The position numbers and the translations under genes are program-made. Below, in pieces: positions 10,860-23,790 of a stretch of 64,000 nucleotides of DNA. The notes beneath the pieces are model-generated. The model had not been told where the DNA came from and made no database searches. It worked only from the letters and a program-made list of their open reading frames with translations. Source of the DNA: Diphasiastrum complanatum (taxonomy: Eukaryota; Streptophyta; Lycopodiopsida; Lycopodiales; Lycopodiaceae); contig CM055114.1 of NCBI GenBank assembly GCA_029204225.1, positions 19,147,273-19,211,272 on the forward strand, written 5' to 3'. Each line of letters begins with the position of its first letter. The first letter of the stretch is position 1.

Positions 10860-12333
10860 ATGGCGCGGACCAAGCAGACAACACGTGGATATTCCGGTGA
10901 AATACCAATTTCAGGTGCGGGCCAGGGAAATCCACAACCGCCACCTCGTCCACGACCACCTTCTCCTAGGCCAAGGGGCAGAAGACGAGACCCTCCATGG
11001 CTCAAGGATATTTGAAAGCTTTAGAAGACAAATAATCTTCTGATTTTGAAATCTCACATACAGAGGTCCATCAGGTAGGTGACAAGAAGTCTATCTGCAG
11101 ATGTGAGATGGACAATTGAGGCGCTGCACATAGCATATGAGGATTTCCAGGTGAAATTTTTTTCTGATACTGTTGTTGCAGCTGTCCATGCCAAGAGGGT
11201 GACCATCATGCCCAAGGATTTCAACATAGTGTTCAGGCTTCGGGACACATATGACAAGTTTGTTGAATACTTTAGACTTGCTCCCTCCTCTCCGCCAAAA
11301 CAAGATTCAGAGAGGAGAAAATGCACGCAATCTCAACCAACCCGACTTGTTATTCGTATACAGAGCGGGAGTGTTTCAAAGAAGAGGAGGTCTCTTGACC
11401 CTCCATCTAAAGCGAGGGATTTTTCCAAGCCAACTCCTCTGAATACTATTCTTTCTTCTATTCATTCCCCTCATAAGTCTCCTTCTTCTCCTTCCACTCC
11501 ATCTTTAACTTCTCCCGCTAAATCTTCATCTCCTAATAAATCTCCACCTCCTAAATCTCCTCCTCCTCCTAAACCCGTAAATATTAGTTTCTCTCCTCCT
11601 GTTGTTGGAAGCGATTTAGATGATTTTGTTAGTGTAAAGGTAGAATCAATTTTGAATGACAATTCTTTATGTGGTTTATCTGTGTTACTTCCGGCACCCC
11701 CTGCACTTGCCTTTGTAAATAGTCCTCAATATGTACAGTATGACCAATTGTTAAATATGTATCTTAAAGGTTTAGGTCCTCGATATAGTTTTAGGATGCC
11801 GAAGACCAATGCTGGTCTCCCCCTTTCTAGTTTAGATACCGTTGAATTAGAAAGTAGGGATAAAATGCTAGGGGACAATGTAGGTGGGGCCATTCAGTAC
11901 TGGATGGAGTTCTTCCAGACCCCATTGTTTATAGATGTTGCGTTGTTTCCCCTTTAATTCATGGCAGTATTTGATTTCCCTGATTTCAAAAGTCTGCACG
12001 ATGATATGCTCCAATACGTCAAACTGGGGACTCCAATTCTCATGCTGCCATACATAACAAAGTAAGTGACTATTTTTCAGATTTTATTTTATTGAATTTT
12101 TCATATGAATTTTGATTTCACATTGATTCTCATAAATTTCTTGTTTTCAGATTTCAGTGATCATTGGAGCTTATATGTGTTGTCCCTGTACGTCAATGAT
12201 GAGGGTGTGTGTAATCCAGTTTGTTTGAAGATGAACTTTATTACACACACACACAAAATTGCCAGGACCCATATATAGTAAATACTGGAACTATTTCCAG
12301 AACCAAATGCAAAAGCATACTCCACCATCGCAG
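10860..12333 (+). pseudogene. Histone H3-like domain fused to Ulp1/C48 cysteine protease, broken
   Basis: The ATG at 10860 opens MARTKQT, identical to the H3 N-terminus. The same frame then follows the H3 globular domain without introns: an LxxI/LLI block, RWTIEAL, FSDTVVAAVHAKRVTIMPKDF. Three in-frame stops interrupt it (11013, 11022, 11076). After the histone fold comes a Ser/Pro/Lys-rich linker (about 11300-11580), then a segment colinear with the N-lobe of the Ulp1-like gene at 25.4-26.8 kb, with a further stop at 11955. Exon 1 ends at 12061 (GTAAGT). Exon 2 (12158-12333) begins NDHWSLYV, where His is the expected catalytic residue of Ulp1 enzymes, and continues through a CLKMN block with a shift near a CA microsatellite. 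The exon with the catalytic Cys is absent. Ulp1 enzymes cut SUMO or ubiquitin-like proteins and are carried by several plant transposons. That the H3 and protease parts form one protein is inferred from the continuous frame. Confidence 0.8.
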
Positions 12334-12754
12334 GTCAATAACTTTGGGTTACCCCATGCCAATAGAACATTGACACATGGCACCGAAATAATCTATTGCT
12401 CCAAACCAGTGCCATGTCTCGTATAACAAGATCATCACGTCAAATTGGTTGTTACGTTTCCTTATAGATACGTAACAGTCTCACGTTAGACACAGTTCTT
12501 GCTTAGATTTGTTACATGAGACAACCTAAGGTGGTTACATGTGGCAATAGAAATGTTAGGCCAACATGGACTGCTATCTTATGTTCTTGCAAAACTTTTT
12601 GTACTTTGTACAAATTAAATCTTTTGTACAATTTTCTATACAAAGTGTTCAAAACTTGTGGATGGAATAAGGGAGCCCAATACAAAATTGTACAGGTTGA
12701 ATGCTACAATCAAGGGGCAACATGGACTTGTATCATCCATTCCATCGCAAACTG
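12334..12754. other. No gene recognised
   Basis: The protease homology stops near 12333 and copia homology starts near 12755. Between them I see no exon with the Ulp1 catalytic Cys and no clear LTR boundary. Confidence 0.4.
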
Positions 12755-15646
12755 AGTTGTGGCATAAGAGGCTTGGTCACTTGAACTTAGGAAGCCTCAA
12801 TTTGATGAGGAAATTGGAGATGGTAACATGATTGCCTACTATAGAAGACCACTTGAAATCGATGTGTGAATCATGTGTATATGGAAAGCAGCATCGAGAA
12901 AAGTTTAATAACGGTGGTGTTGCAAGGACAAAGAACATCCTAGATTTGATCCACACAGATTTATGTGGGCCTATGAGGACCATGTCCTTAGGTAAAGCCT
13001 TCTATTTCATGACCTTTATTGATGATATGTCACGTAAGACATGGATCTACTTCTTGAAGAAGAAATCAGATGCATTTGACAACTTCAAGAGCTTCAAATT
13101 ATTGGTTGAAAATCAGACAGGTAGGAAGATCAAAGTCCTAAGATCAGATAGTGGAGGTGAGTACAAGTCTAATGACTTCAATGATCTTTGTGATCAATGT
13201 GAGATTAAAAGACAATTTACGCAAGCTCATATTCCTACTCTCAATGGGTGTAGCTGAGCACAAGAATCATACGATTGTGGAAAGTGCCAGATCTATGCTA
13301 GCTTAGATGAAACTACCAGAAGATTTTTTGTCAGAAGCATGCAGTACGACAGTCTATCTTCAAAATAGAAGTCCTACCATTGCCATACCAAAGATAACAC
13401 CTGAGGAAGCATTCATGAAGAAGAAGCCAAAGGTGAACCACTTGTGAATCTTTGGATGTAAGGCCTTTGTACATGTTCCTAAGGAAGAGAGACGTAAAAT
13501 TGATGTAAAAGCTATCAAGTGTATATTCCTAGGATATGATGATCGTGTGAAGGGATATATATGTTTTGATCCAGTGGAAAACAAAATCCATGTAAGTTGT
13601 GATGTTATCTTTGATGAATCCAAGATGTATGAAGACAAGGATGCTGAGAAGATAGATACATCCAGTGGGAAAGATGGTATAGTGAGGATACCACCTAATG
13701 CTGATCCATTCATTGACCTTCCAAGTGATGAAAAAGAGGATACATCTCAAGATACTACTACTCAATTTCCAGAGACAGGTTGGAGAGGTAGGGACAAACC
13801 TTTTGGTGCAAGAAGGATTGAAATTACAGGTGACAAACACAAGGAGAAGGATGTACAGTGAGATACATTTTCACCAGGTAGCCGATCACCTGACAAGAAG
13901 CTCCCTAAGTGGTTTGAGAGATTGTTGGAGAGCCACGACATGGATGACTTTCTAGGATCATCTAGCCAGGGAGAGCTACGAAGATCAACAAGAGAGAAGA
14001 CACAACCTGAAAGGTATGAAGCAAATTATGCTCTCTTATCTAGCATTATTCAAAGCAAAGAACCTTCGACTTATGGTGAAGTGAAGGACGATGACATTTG
14101 GGTCAAGGCCATGGAAGAAAAGATGGAGTCAATTGCTAAGCATATCACATGGGACTTAGTTGAACCACCAATTGGCAAGAAATCCATTCGATGCAAATGG
14201 GTATACATGACTAAGTACCATGCAGATGGAAGTATAGCAAAGCACAAGGCAAGATTGGTGATCAAAGGGTATGCACAAAGTAAAGGCATCGACTATGAGG
14301 AGACCTTTGCACCGGTATGTATGTGGAGTACTCTAAGTCTACTTGTTGCTTTAGCGTCACATTTTGGTTGGCCTTTGCATCAGATGGATGTGAAATCTGC
14401 TTTTCTAAATGGTGAGTTGGAAGAAGAGGTGTTCATGGATCAACCTGAAGGCTTTTAGTGAAGGGACAGGAAAATAAGGTATGTCACTTGAAGAAAGCGC
14501 TTTATGGTCTTAAACAGGCACCACATGCGTGGTATAGTAGGACTGATGCCTACTTTTGTTCAAAGGGGATGGTGAGAACACATTCTGATCCAAATCTATA
14601 TGTCTTATGCTTTGATGGTATGGGTGCTTTGATTGCTCTTTATGTTGATGACTTGATTATTATCGAAAATAATCAAGAGATGGTAGACATGATCAAGAAA
14701 GATCTCATGGAACAATTTGAGATGATTGATCTCAGTCTGATGCATTATTGCCTTGGAGTAGAGGTGTGGCAAAAAGGACACGAAGTGGGTTTAACACAGA
14801 TGAAGTATGTCAAAGAGTTGTTGCACAGGTTTAGGTTGCAGAATTGCAAACCAGTGAATACTCCTATTGAACCAGGTAAAAAGCTTTCTAAGCTTGATGA
14901 GTCACAGTCATTTGATGCTATGTTGTATAGGCAGTTAGTAGGGAGCTTGATTTACCTTACCATGACTAGACCAGATATTTGCTATGTTGTTGGCATTGTA
15001 AGTCAGTTTATGACAGCACCTACGGAAATGCATTGGAAGGCAGCTAAACGCATTTTGCATTATGTGAAAGGCACTTTAGATTATGGCTTGATTTATAGGA
15101 AGCACGATGGGTTACCTGAGGTGTGTGGCTATGTGGATGCGGATTGGGGAGGTGACTATGATGATCATAGATCCACCACAGGGTATGTATTCTAGTTTTG
15201 TGGTAGTTGCTTTTCTTGGTCTAGTAAGAAGCAAAGTACAATTGCTCTTTCCACCACAGAAACAGAGTATAAGGCAATGTGTAGTGCAACACATGAAGCT
15301 ATATGGTTGAGACAAATCTTGGAAGAAGTTGGCATGAAATAGAAAAATCCCATGACATTACATAGTGACAGTTAGAGTGGCATTCAGCTAGCAAAGAATC
15401 CAATGTTCCATGTGAGAACCAAACACATTAAGATTCAGTATTACTTTATATGTGAGAGCCTGCTGAGTTGTGAAATTCATGCTGTTCATTGTAGTACGGA
15501 AGAACAACTAGTTGATATTTTCACTAAGCCACTTGTTGGAAAAAAGTTTGATAAGTTTAGATCAAAGCTTTCTGTACTTAAAGTTTGTTGACTTTAAAGC
15601 TATGTATATGACTGTATAAAAAGTAGACTCTACTTTAAGGGAGAGA
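12755..15646 (+). pseudogene. Ty1/copia pol remnant A2 (pre-integrase to RNase H)
   Basis: Homology begins in the GAG-pre-integrase block (LWHKRLGHLN) and passes through integrase (HTDLCGP, FIDDMSR, SDSGGEY). It is frameshifted and carries stops from 13257 to about 13547. An acidic linker (13547-13861) follows, then RT (KWVYMTKYHADGS, YVDDLIII) and RNase H (ADWGGD, STTGY). RNase H carries a TAG at 15195 and more stops near 15340-15376. The closing VDIFTKPL region ends at 15591 and a purine tract lies at 15637-15646. Gag and protease are missing. The downstream DNA to about 15920 is probably its 3' LTR, starting near TTAGAATTAAAG. It is not functional. Confidence 0.9.
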
Positions 15647-15920
15647 GTTAGAATTAAAGTAGAATCACTGTGCTACTGTACTGTGGGTCCTATCAGTTGA
15701 TAAGGATTAGTTGGCCTCACCACGAGGCAAGTCGACGGGACACGTGTCCCGCCAATGGCCACTTGGGTCATGCATGGGTTGCCTGAGTGAACAACTATAT
15801 GTACAGTCTAATTTCATTATGAGAGATACAATTGCTATGTGAGCTTGTTGTGGAGAGTGTTTTTTGTCTGTGTTACTGTGTAGTATGATCTGTGTTCTTG
15901 TGCAAAGCAAATTCTAAGTA
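15647..15920 (+). mobile_element. Probable 3' LTR of copia remnant A2
   Basis: It follows directly after the polypurine tract of the preceding pol and contains no coding frame. The right end is not defined; the CACTA-like sequence starts soon after. Confidence 0.45.
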
Positions 15921-16009
15921 TGCCAACCTGTACAAATTTATGCCAGTCATGAGACTTTAGTCCACTTAGCTTGTTGTCCCTTGTGAAGGCACCTATCGCA
16001 CGTGTCCTA

Positions 16010-18374
16010 TCAGAGTTCAAAATGAGGCTATTGCCTTCTTTACAGTCATCTCTTCTCTCCTTGAGAAGATCCATGGGGCCTTTGGTAGGACAATTGAAGT
16101 CCCCACCGTTTGCGGCCATAAATCGGCCATTTTTTTTTCACTTCTTTTAAGTCATCTTGTGCATCTTTTTTATCTTTCGACCTGGTCAACTGCTCCCAAA
16201 TCGTACTGTCGACATTCTTGAATATGTGCATCGGGTCCAAAAGATAGTTTATCAACAATTTTTCCCGATATGGGAGTTCATGAAATATTGATAACCTCTT
16301 CATGCCGGGAGGGAGTCGTCCTAGATCTTGATTGGATCTCCAAATCTGAAGCCAATCACTTGCCTACAATATTAACAAACAAGCACACACATTTAATGCA
16401 GATTATATATCGTTAGAAGAAATATAAAGAGAGTGATCATAGAATAAATAAATGATGTACCATTAATTGGACCAAATATGTATTGTACCTTCATGGAGTG
16501 AGGACGTTGACCAATTAGCCCAGCACGCATAGGGTGATCGGGTGGAAGGTATCGAGTGTGGCCCTCATAGACCATATTTCATAGATGTTGTGAGTGACGT
16601 GTTTGCAAATACTCATCACAAACAGGACATGAATTGTAGCCACTAGTTTGGAGCCCTACATTGAGACAAAACAACCAACTTAATCGTGGGTCCAATGTTT
16701 GAATTGAGAGATAATTTGTGGATGCACATAAAATTTAATATAATACTAGAAATTGAACTAATAGCAAGGATATCTCACTTGAACATTTCCCATATCCAGG
16801 AAAGTCATGCATCGTCCACATCAAGATCCCCTTTACCACAAAATATCTTTGTCTCAGTGGTCTTGATATATCGCTCACTTGAACTCCTTGCCATAGAATC
16901 TTTGGCTCATCTATCAAGGGAGCCATATACATGTCCATATTTTTTGCCTTGTATTCTCCCGGAATAAGAAAGGCGAGCATTAGGTGCCCCTTCTTAATAT
17001 TTAGCCAAGGCGGAATGTTGTGGGGGACAACCGGCGAAGTGGACCATGATGTGGAGTGCAAACCAAATGGATTCGCACCATCCATCGCCAACCCCAAATG
17101 CAAATGGCGAGGCTCATCCCTAAACTCATGCTAGGTAGTATCCACGTGCTTTCATGCTGGAGAATCGGCAAGGATCCTCATAGTATCGTCCGATGAACGA
17201 TTGCTCAAATGCCATGTCATTAGCTCTGTGATGGAATTACATTTAGACATGTGGCGTATCCTGGGTATGATGGGAAAAATGTCTTAGCACCTTGGTGGGT
17301 ATGGTTGCTCCTTGTAAATGTTGCCTGTAGCGGTGTTCCCCACAACGTGGACACGTGCTTGCCTCCTCAAACTCATCTCGATATAAGATGCAATCATTGG
17401 GACATGCATGAATACTCTTGTAATCCATGCCGACCGCAGATAGCATTTTCTTGGCTTTTTGTCGAGACGCTTCCATGGTGTTATTTGGAGGCAAAATTAT
17501 CCTGAGCACACTGCGACAATGATATATATTTATGTAATTAGTTATATATAGTTTCTCGCAACGCATGAATTAAAAATAAAATGAGATTAGAGCAATTTGT
17601 CTATAACAAACATGAAGCTAGCAAGCTTACCCAAACAACTCCGTGACGCTCGCATCCGACCACCCGTACTTAGTTTGAAGTTCAAAAATAGCAAACAAGC
17701 TTGCAACTTTGACATTTGTCCACCCTCATACAAAGGAGTGGATGCCAAGCCACACAGCATCTCTTCTTCCCTTGTCAATGTGGCCACGGGTGGGTTTGTG
17801 AAGAATGCATCCATCATGTCATCCATGCCCCCCTCGTGATCATGCGATGTGAATGGCACATCCTCGTGTAACGTGTCTCCTCAGTACATATCTTCGTGTA
17901 AGTCCATAGGTGGTGTATGTGAGAAAAGTGGTCGCTCTCGTGCGCTTGCACGTCTGAATCTTGTGGATTGCATGGCAACATCTGGTTGAATTCTTCGATA
18001 GTCATGTGAGTGTGAGTCATCGTCCTACACAATACAAGTGCAACAACAATCAAGAATAACAAAATATTCCTCCAATCAGAGAGGGTGCCAAACAACATAC
18101 ATGGAAAAGGAGCGTGCAATCATGTTTTATAGTAATACAAAGTGCCTTGCAAATTAGAACTCACCGAAAAACTGACTTCCGTCCGCACAAATAATGACTC
18201 TCTCTCAATCTGTCCATACATGCAAACGTGTGATATAGTGGTACATCGCTCTCATTGTAGTGCATACTTACATCGTGTACATGGGCATGGTATTTCTTGG
18301 TGTAACCAGGCCTCTAATCCAATATGTGATGGTCCTGCCTCATCATCTGAAGATGAGGAACATGAACTCGCCAT
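16010..18374 (-). pseudogene. CACTA (En/Spm-like) tnp2-type transposase, degenerate
   Basis: Read leftwards from an ATG at 18374. First comes a short CPC-xx-C zinc-finger-like N-terminus (CPCTRC) with a stop. An acidic exon runs about 18020-17640 (LYEG, GWSDASVTELF in shifted frames). A tnp zinc-binding exon runs about 17500-17240 (ACPNDCILYRDEF, CPRCGEHRY, KVLRHF). The core tnp2 block lies about 17150-16740 (MDGANPFG, NIPPWLNIKKGHLMLAFLIPG, MWTMHDFPGYG). Then come GHTRYLPPDHPMR (about 16570-16510) and DPMHIFKNV (about 16240). The order and motifs are those of the plant CACTA tnp2 transposase. Several single-base shifts, for example near 17290 and 17700, and stops show it is dead. CACTA termini were not found. 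Confidence 0.88.
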
Positions 18375-18624
18375 TTGCATCGGTGCACATTGGCAGTTGA
18401 CAATGCATGGAACACAAAATTAGAAATGATCAGCAATACATAAAACAAGCTAGTTGAATGCATTGAGACGAATAAAAGACATGTATATAATAACTAAATT
18501 TGAGTCTAGTGCAACTAGTCTTTCAAAATTAGCAATACAAGATAAATCAAACCAAATTTTAAGATCATTCTAATTAAATCCCTACTCATTTATATTTGTG
18601 ACAAGGCCAACTGCAATTTTGTGA

Positions 18625-18726
18625 AGAGCGAGGCTAGCCATGTAATGATGCACATAGGCATGGATCGGATTACGCCTACATATGCGAACCATGCCTACGT
18701 GCATCATACATGGCTAGCCTCGCTCT
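18625..18726. repeat. Long hairpin: 38-39-bp arms, 25-base loop
   Basis: The arm 18625-18663 (AGAGCGAGGCTAGCCATG...) is the near-perfect reverse complement of 18689-18726, with about two differences, around a 25-base loop. It lies about 250 bp upstream of the CACTA transposase ATG, so it could be a CACTA subterminal repeat, a foldback element or a small-RNA precursor. Sequence alone does not decide. Confidence 0.85.
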
Positions 18727-18779
18727 CTAATTATTCCAAACCAATGAAAACTGAGATTTGCGTACTATAGTAGACAGGT

Positions 18780-19790
18780 CAGAACGGCCGTCGGAAGAGG
18801 CGGATCTGAAGGATATTCTGATGGCTTATTTTCTATTTATCAGATGCTTTAGGGTGCTGGATGAGGGTGCTCTAGATACATAGTTGAGGGTGTTGTAGAT
18901 CAAGACTTCAGAATATACTGATCTTTCAAATTTGTTAAATCAGCACCTATTCCGATGGCTGTTTCGATCCCAAATCCTCAACTAGCCATAGAGGTTTTTG
19001 GTGCATATACAGGATTCCATATGGATCTTTGTTGTTCCTTTTGTAAAATTGATTTGTTACAATTATTTTTTGTGGTAATAAACTTAAAAAATTGCAATAC
19101 GGATTTTTGTTTTGCAGGTTCTATTATTGGTTACTGGACCGACATCATCATAGGATTTGAGACACAAATTCTGTAACAGATCCTAGAGGTACTTGCAGGG
19201 TCGGAATAGACCATGCTAGTTCTATGATTTCTACATGAGGCAATAGTTGTATGGGTTTTTGTTATAGAATTGTTTTGCAGATTTATATGTCGATTTTTTG
19301 GCTCTAACTCCATCCAAGCAGCTGATTAACACAACTAGTAGCAATTCCAGGTGCTTGTACAGTTTTGTAGCAATTTGTCTCCTATTTTTTTTTTGTAGAT
19401 CCACATTTTGTAGTGTAGGACTACATTCAATTTTATTTACATTAGGATTTATGAAAATAGATCTACACATCTTAGAAATAAATGTGTAGTTTTATTGATA
19501 AATCTGTTAATAATGGGTACATCTATCGACTGGTGTGGAGATCAGTGGAAGTCGTAACAAACCTCAGAATATGTGGATTTGTTTAAGACAGTATACCATC
19601 TCTCATTCCGAGGTCCATTCCAACCTCTGCTCATACATTTTTACAATTTATAAACAAATTATATGCTAGATTGTTACCAGCTCATAAATGCTAGATTATA
19701 TACCTCTGCTCATAAATTTTACATAAATGTTTATCTCCTATTTGCATTATACTCTGTTATCTAGAACTTAGTCTAGAGCAGACAGTTACA
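18780..19790. other. No gene recognised
   Basis: AT-rich sequence between the CACTA pseudogene and the gypsy integrase. Short frames have no family resemblance and no LTR ends could be placed. Confidence 0.4.
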
Positions 19791-19794
19791 AATT

Positions 19795-21060
19795 CCAGAA
19801 CTAGTTCCCAGGGCTGGTGTCAGTTCTGATGCTAGTTCATCCAAGAATATGACAGTTTTTGTTGAGGATGATGAGTCTGAGTATACGTCAGATGACATTG
19901 AGGATTTTGAGCCTATATTACCCAAGAAAATCCCAGTGGTTGAGGGTTAGTTGACTCAAGGATTCAAATGGAAACAGTATTCCATTCAAGATGAGTACTT
20001 GCTCTATAGAGATACAGTATGTGTCTCCAATTCAGAGGATTATAGGCACCAGGTCCTAAATGAGTGTCATGATAGTCCTAGTGAGGGGCACCCAAACATT
20101 CAAAAGACCTATGAGCTTCTTCGTAGGCAATTTTTTTAGCATAGTATGAAATAGGACGTCCAACAATATGTAACTAGTTTCCAGAAATGTCAAGTAAATA
20201 AAGCATAGCGTTTAAAGGCAAGAGGGTTGTTACAGCCCTTAGATATACCAGCCGGTAAATGGGAGATTATCTCCATGGACTTTATAGTAGGCCTGCCTAA
20301 ATCCAAATGGGTAATGATGCTATATGGGTCATAGTTGACCGTCTGACCAAAATGGCTCACTTTATTCCGACCAAAACAATCGTTAGAGCTCCAGAGTTAG
20401 TGAGGTTGTTTGTAGATGGGCTATTTGAATTGCATGGTCTATCTTCTGGCATAATTAGCGACTGGGACAATAAGTGTAATGGAAATTTTTGGAGGGCAGT
20501 ATTCCATCATCTCCATACTAAACTTCACATGAGTACTACTGGACGGTAAAACTGAAAGAGTAAATCAGGTGCTGGAGGATATGCTTCGTGTATACATCAG
20601 CAAAAAGCACACCAATTGGGAGGAGTATCTCTCGATATTAGAGTTTGCTTACAATAGTAACAGACACTCAGCTATGGGATACAGCCCATTTATGTTGATG
20701 TATGATTTTCAGCCACGCTCGCCCACAACTGTAGGGTTCAAACAAGAAAAAGTTGAAGCATCCAGAAACTTTTTAGAGGACCTAAACCAGATGATAGAAC
20801 ATGCTAAGCATAGCATTAGGGAATCCCAGGATCGAGCTAGACATTATGCAGATCCATGTAGACAGGATGTGTAGTCCTCCGCTGGTGAGAAAGTCTACTT
20901 GAGAGTCCCAGTTGACTCTAAAACCCTCAAATTAGGAGTGTGTGCTAAGTTGTCTCCTAGGTATTGTGGTCCTTTTACCATCAGTAGGAGAGTAGGCAAG
21001 GTCACCTATGAAATAGAACTCTCACACAGTAGGAAGGTTTTTTCAGTTTTTCATGTAAGT
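19795..21060 (+). pseudogene. Ty3/gypsy integrase remnant
   Basis: An acidic linker (EDDESEYTSDDIEDFEP) leads into an integrase zinc-binding HHCC block (HDSPSEGHPNIQKTYELLRRQFF). One expected Cys reads as Phe and there are stops at 20137, 20151 and 20206. The catalytic core follows (MDFIVGLP, VDRLTKMAHFIPT, ISDWDNKCNGNFW) with a frame change near 20290 and 20550. The C-terminal part reads ILEFAYNSNRHSAMGYSPF and AKLSPRYCGPF. RT and RNase H are absent. The core Asp in ISDWD is present, but the frame is broken in several places. Confidence 0.88.
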
Positions 21061-21080
21061 TAGTTACAAAAAGCCTTAGC

Positions 21081-21736
21081 TGAAGAAACAAAATGTTTCT
21101 AGTGCCAAAGCCTTGCTAGCTCTCCACTATGATTTTGACAGAAAAGACAGAAGAAACGAAATTGTTCGCGAACAATTTTGTGACACACGACACAAAATTG
21201 TTTGGTGACACAAAATCATTCTTGCTCCACAAACGACCAATAAGATCAGCCAAGTACCAAGGGGTACAAATATTTGATCAGATATCATGACATCAGCAGA
21301 AGTACTCTAGATCGTGGCTAATCTGCCATTCTTGTAATTCGCGATTAGTTGTAGATGTTTAATCTTTCTATTATGAAGTTACACGATGCAACACAAAAAA
21401 GTTTGCGAACTATATACTTTCTATCTGATGCATAATACTATAAGACAAGAAGACGAAAAATACAGAATACATGTCCGCCTGTGAGTGAGACAATTTTGTA
21501 AGAGGATCAGCAGACCCAAAAGTCCGCTAGTAAGCAAGACATTGTTTCATTTTCTTCTAGATTTTGTCTCGTTTCATTTCGTTGTGTTACAGAGCCTGAT
21601 TGATCCAACATGAATTATTCTCAAACATAAATAATTCGAGTTTCGCGAAACTGTTCGCGAATCGTTCGAGATTTTTATCAGTTTGTCACCAAAGTTTTAG
21701 CTGGAATTTATATTTTCTGAGCTCACATTTTTCGCA
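21081..21736 (+). mobile_element. Copia family F, 5' LTR (copy 1) with PBS at 21741
   Basis: It starts TGAAGAAACAAAATGTTTCT and ends CA just before TGGTATCAGAGCC (21741-21753), the initiator Met-tRNA primer site. A second LTR with the same start and primer-site context lies at 40318. The first bases contain a small palindrome, GAAACA-AAA-TGTTTC. No 3' LTR partner is present. Confidence 0.8.
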
Positions 21737-21854
21737 TCAATGGTATCAGAGCCTACCTTGTCATAGTCTGACATAGCCAAAAAGCTATCAGATCTAGGAG
21801 GCTAAGCATTCAAACAAAGAACCATTAACAAGTGAAAACACAAAGTCAGGAGCA

Positions 21855-23332
21855 ATGGCTTCAATCATTAGCATACAATCCAAGATCTGTATAGTTCTGG
21901 ATTCATCAGGATCTAACTTCCTAGCATGGAAGGTTAAGACCTCACTGATACTAAAGGAAGAAAGATTATGCCCCTGGGTAGATGGCACTGAGGAGATTCC
22001 TACAACAACAGGCAAAGAGCTACGCGAATGGAGGGAGAAAAATGACAAGGCAGTAGCCTTGCTGTCATTATCCATCGAGGATAGCCTCACACTTGACCTG
22101 GCTACACTCTGTAAAGCAAAAGAGATGTGGGATACACTACTCACAAGATTTCAGATAATCACGCAGCCTAATAATGATGCTTTAAAATCAGCTGACAAAC
22201 CTGCAGTGGCATGGCAAAGACCTCACTTCTTTTGTTAGTAGGATGAATGATCTATTCCTTTCACTACACAATTTTGGAGAAAAAAATACAGTGTCAACAG
22301 AGAAGCAGCTCACTTATCTATTGAGAGCCTTACCAAGATTCTTCCAGACAACCAGAACTCTGCTAGCAAAGGATCCAACAATGACACTCGAAAAGGCAAT
22401 TGTCGAGATTCAAGAATAAGTCGAGGCTCGAGAGCCCCTTGATCACAAGGATGCTTCTGAACAAGCTCTTTACAGCAACAAGGAGAAGGCCAAGAAACAA
22501 TTCAAGCCTAAGAGGGAGTCAGATCAAAAGCAGGATCGTGATCAGCAAGCAGAAGGGACCAACAAAGGCAAATGGAAGAACAAAGGAAGGTCAAAATAGT
22601 AGAGTGGAGACAAGAAGACCTGTGCGAGATGCAAACGCGAAGAACATACAGTTGATTTGTGTTGGCTCAATCCAAAAATTGAGTGTATCCATTGCCACAA
22701 GAAGGGTCATGCAGCCATGGACTGCCGCCTGAATCCAAGAAACAAATCAACACAAAGCAAACATCAGAACAATAATAGTTTGTCCTATGTCGAGGAGTTA
22801 GAGAGCTCAAAAATGGACAAAGAAAGATCGAATCATGGTAATTTGACTGCCTACATCTGTGCAGTGTCAACACCCGACACACAACAGGTAATCCAAGACT
22901 GAAGAGCTACTTCACACTTTGTTACATTAAGACGAATCATGTATGATTTTCAAGTGCAGATCCATCAAGATCATTGTTTTTGGAGATGGATCCAAACATC
23001 AAGTGAACGGTATGAGTTCAGTATGGCTCAACACAAATGGTAGAGACAGATGACTCGAAGATGTTCTGTTTGTGCCTACATTGCAGCAGAACTTGCTATC
23101 AGTGGCAAGAATAACTAATGTAGGGATGTGTGTGACGTTCTCAGATGAAGCATGCAACATTGTTGATGCAAGTACCAGTACTTTGATCACCCAAGGTAGA
23201 AGAAAAGGCAATCTATATCACTTGAAGGTACGCCTGCCTACAGATCAAGTGCATCAAACTCATGATGATTCGTCAGACACTCTATGGCACAGGAGACTAT
23301 GTCATATGAATTCAATGGCACTATACCAAGCA
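21855..23332 (+). pseudogene. Copia family F gag to pre-integrase (copy 1)
   Basis: The ATG at 21855 opens a UBN2-type gag (MASIISIQSKI). The frame shifts near 22170-22240, and a basic Gln/Lys-rich region follows. A zinc-knuckle region comes next (CWLNPKIECIHCHKKGHAAMDC), then a protease stretch with a broken DSG region, QQNLLSVARI, and a LWHRRLCHMNSMALYQ pre-integrase block. The element stops there, where the terminal sequence of the gene C element begins at 23333. Everything downstream (integrase, RT, RNase H) is missing. Confidence 0.87.
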
Positions 23333-23790
23333 AGCATTAGAGGAGTTCCAAAATAAAAAAAGACCCTTTGTAAAGATACTTTTATTTTTTTTCTCTAGTT
23401 TCGGTCCCAATCAAAATGGACAGATTTGAAATCTACGTAACGTAGTTTAAATTAACTAAGAAATAAAAATACAATATAGAAAACTTTGAAATTTGTGTCC
23501 GGGCAGCATGGACTTATCGCATTGGTTTCTTCTTCCTGCCCGACATGTGCTAATCTGCCCGACGTCAATACCTCAAGTTAAATTTACTTAACTATGCTGG
23601 TTAGTATAATGAAATTTGCTAACCATACTAGTTACAATTATAGAAATACAGTATGTACAGTTACTTAAAATATGGTATACAAAGTAACTGTGACTACGGT
23701 GGCATTCACATTAGATTAAATGTGATACGAAAAATTGAAATTAAGTATCATATTAGAGAGATTTTTGGTGCCCGAGCTTTGAAAATAGCA

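Noticed and set aside
10860-11250. Reading the H3-like region as a host CENH3 or H3 gene
   Set aside because: The frame runs on into a Ulp1 domain, has three stops in the histone part and sits behind repeated palindromic modules. The RWTxEAL loop is CENH3-like, but the HAKRVTIMPKD segment is canonical H3.
23333-23445. A second complete copy of the 360-bp element at 23333
   Set aside because: Only the left 110 bp match. After that the sequence leads into gene C, so it is the end of a larger element.
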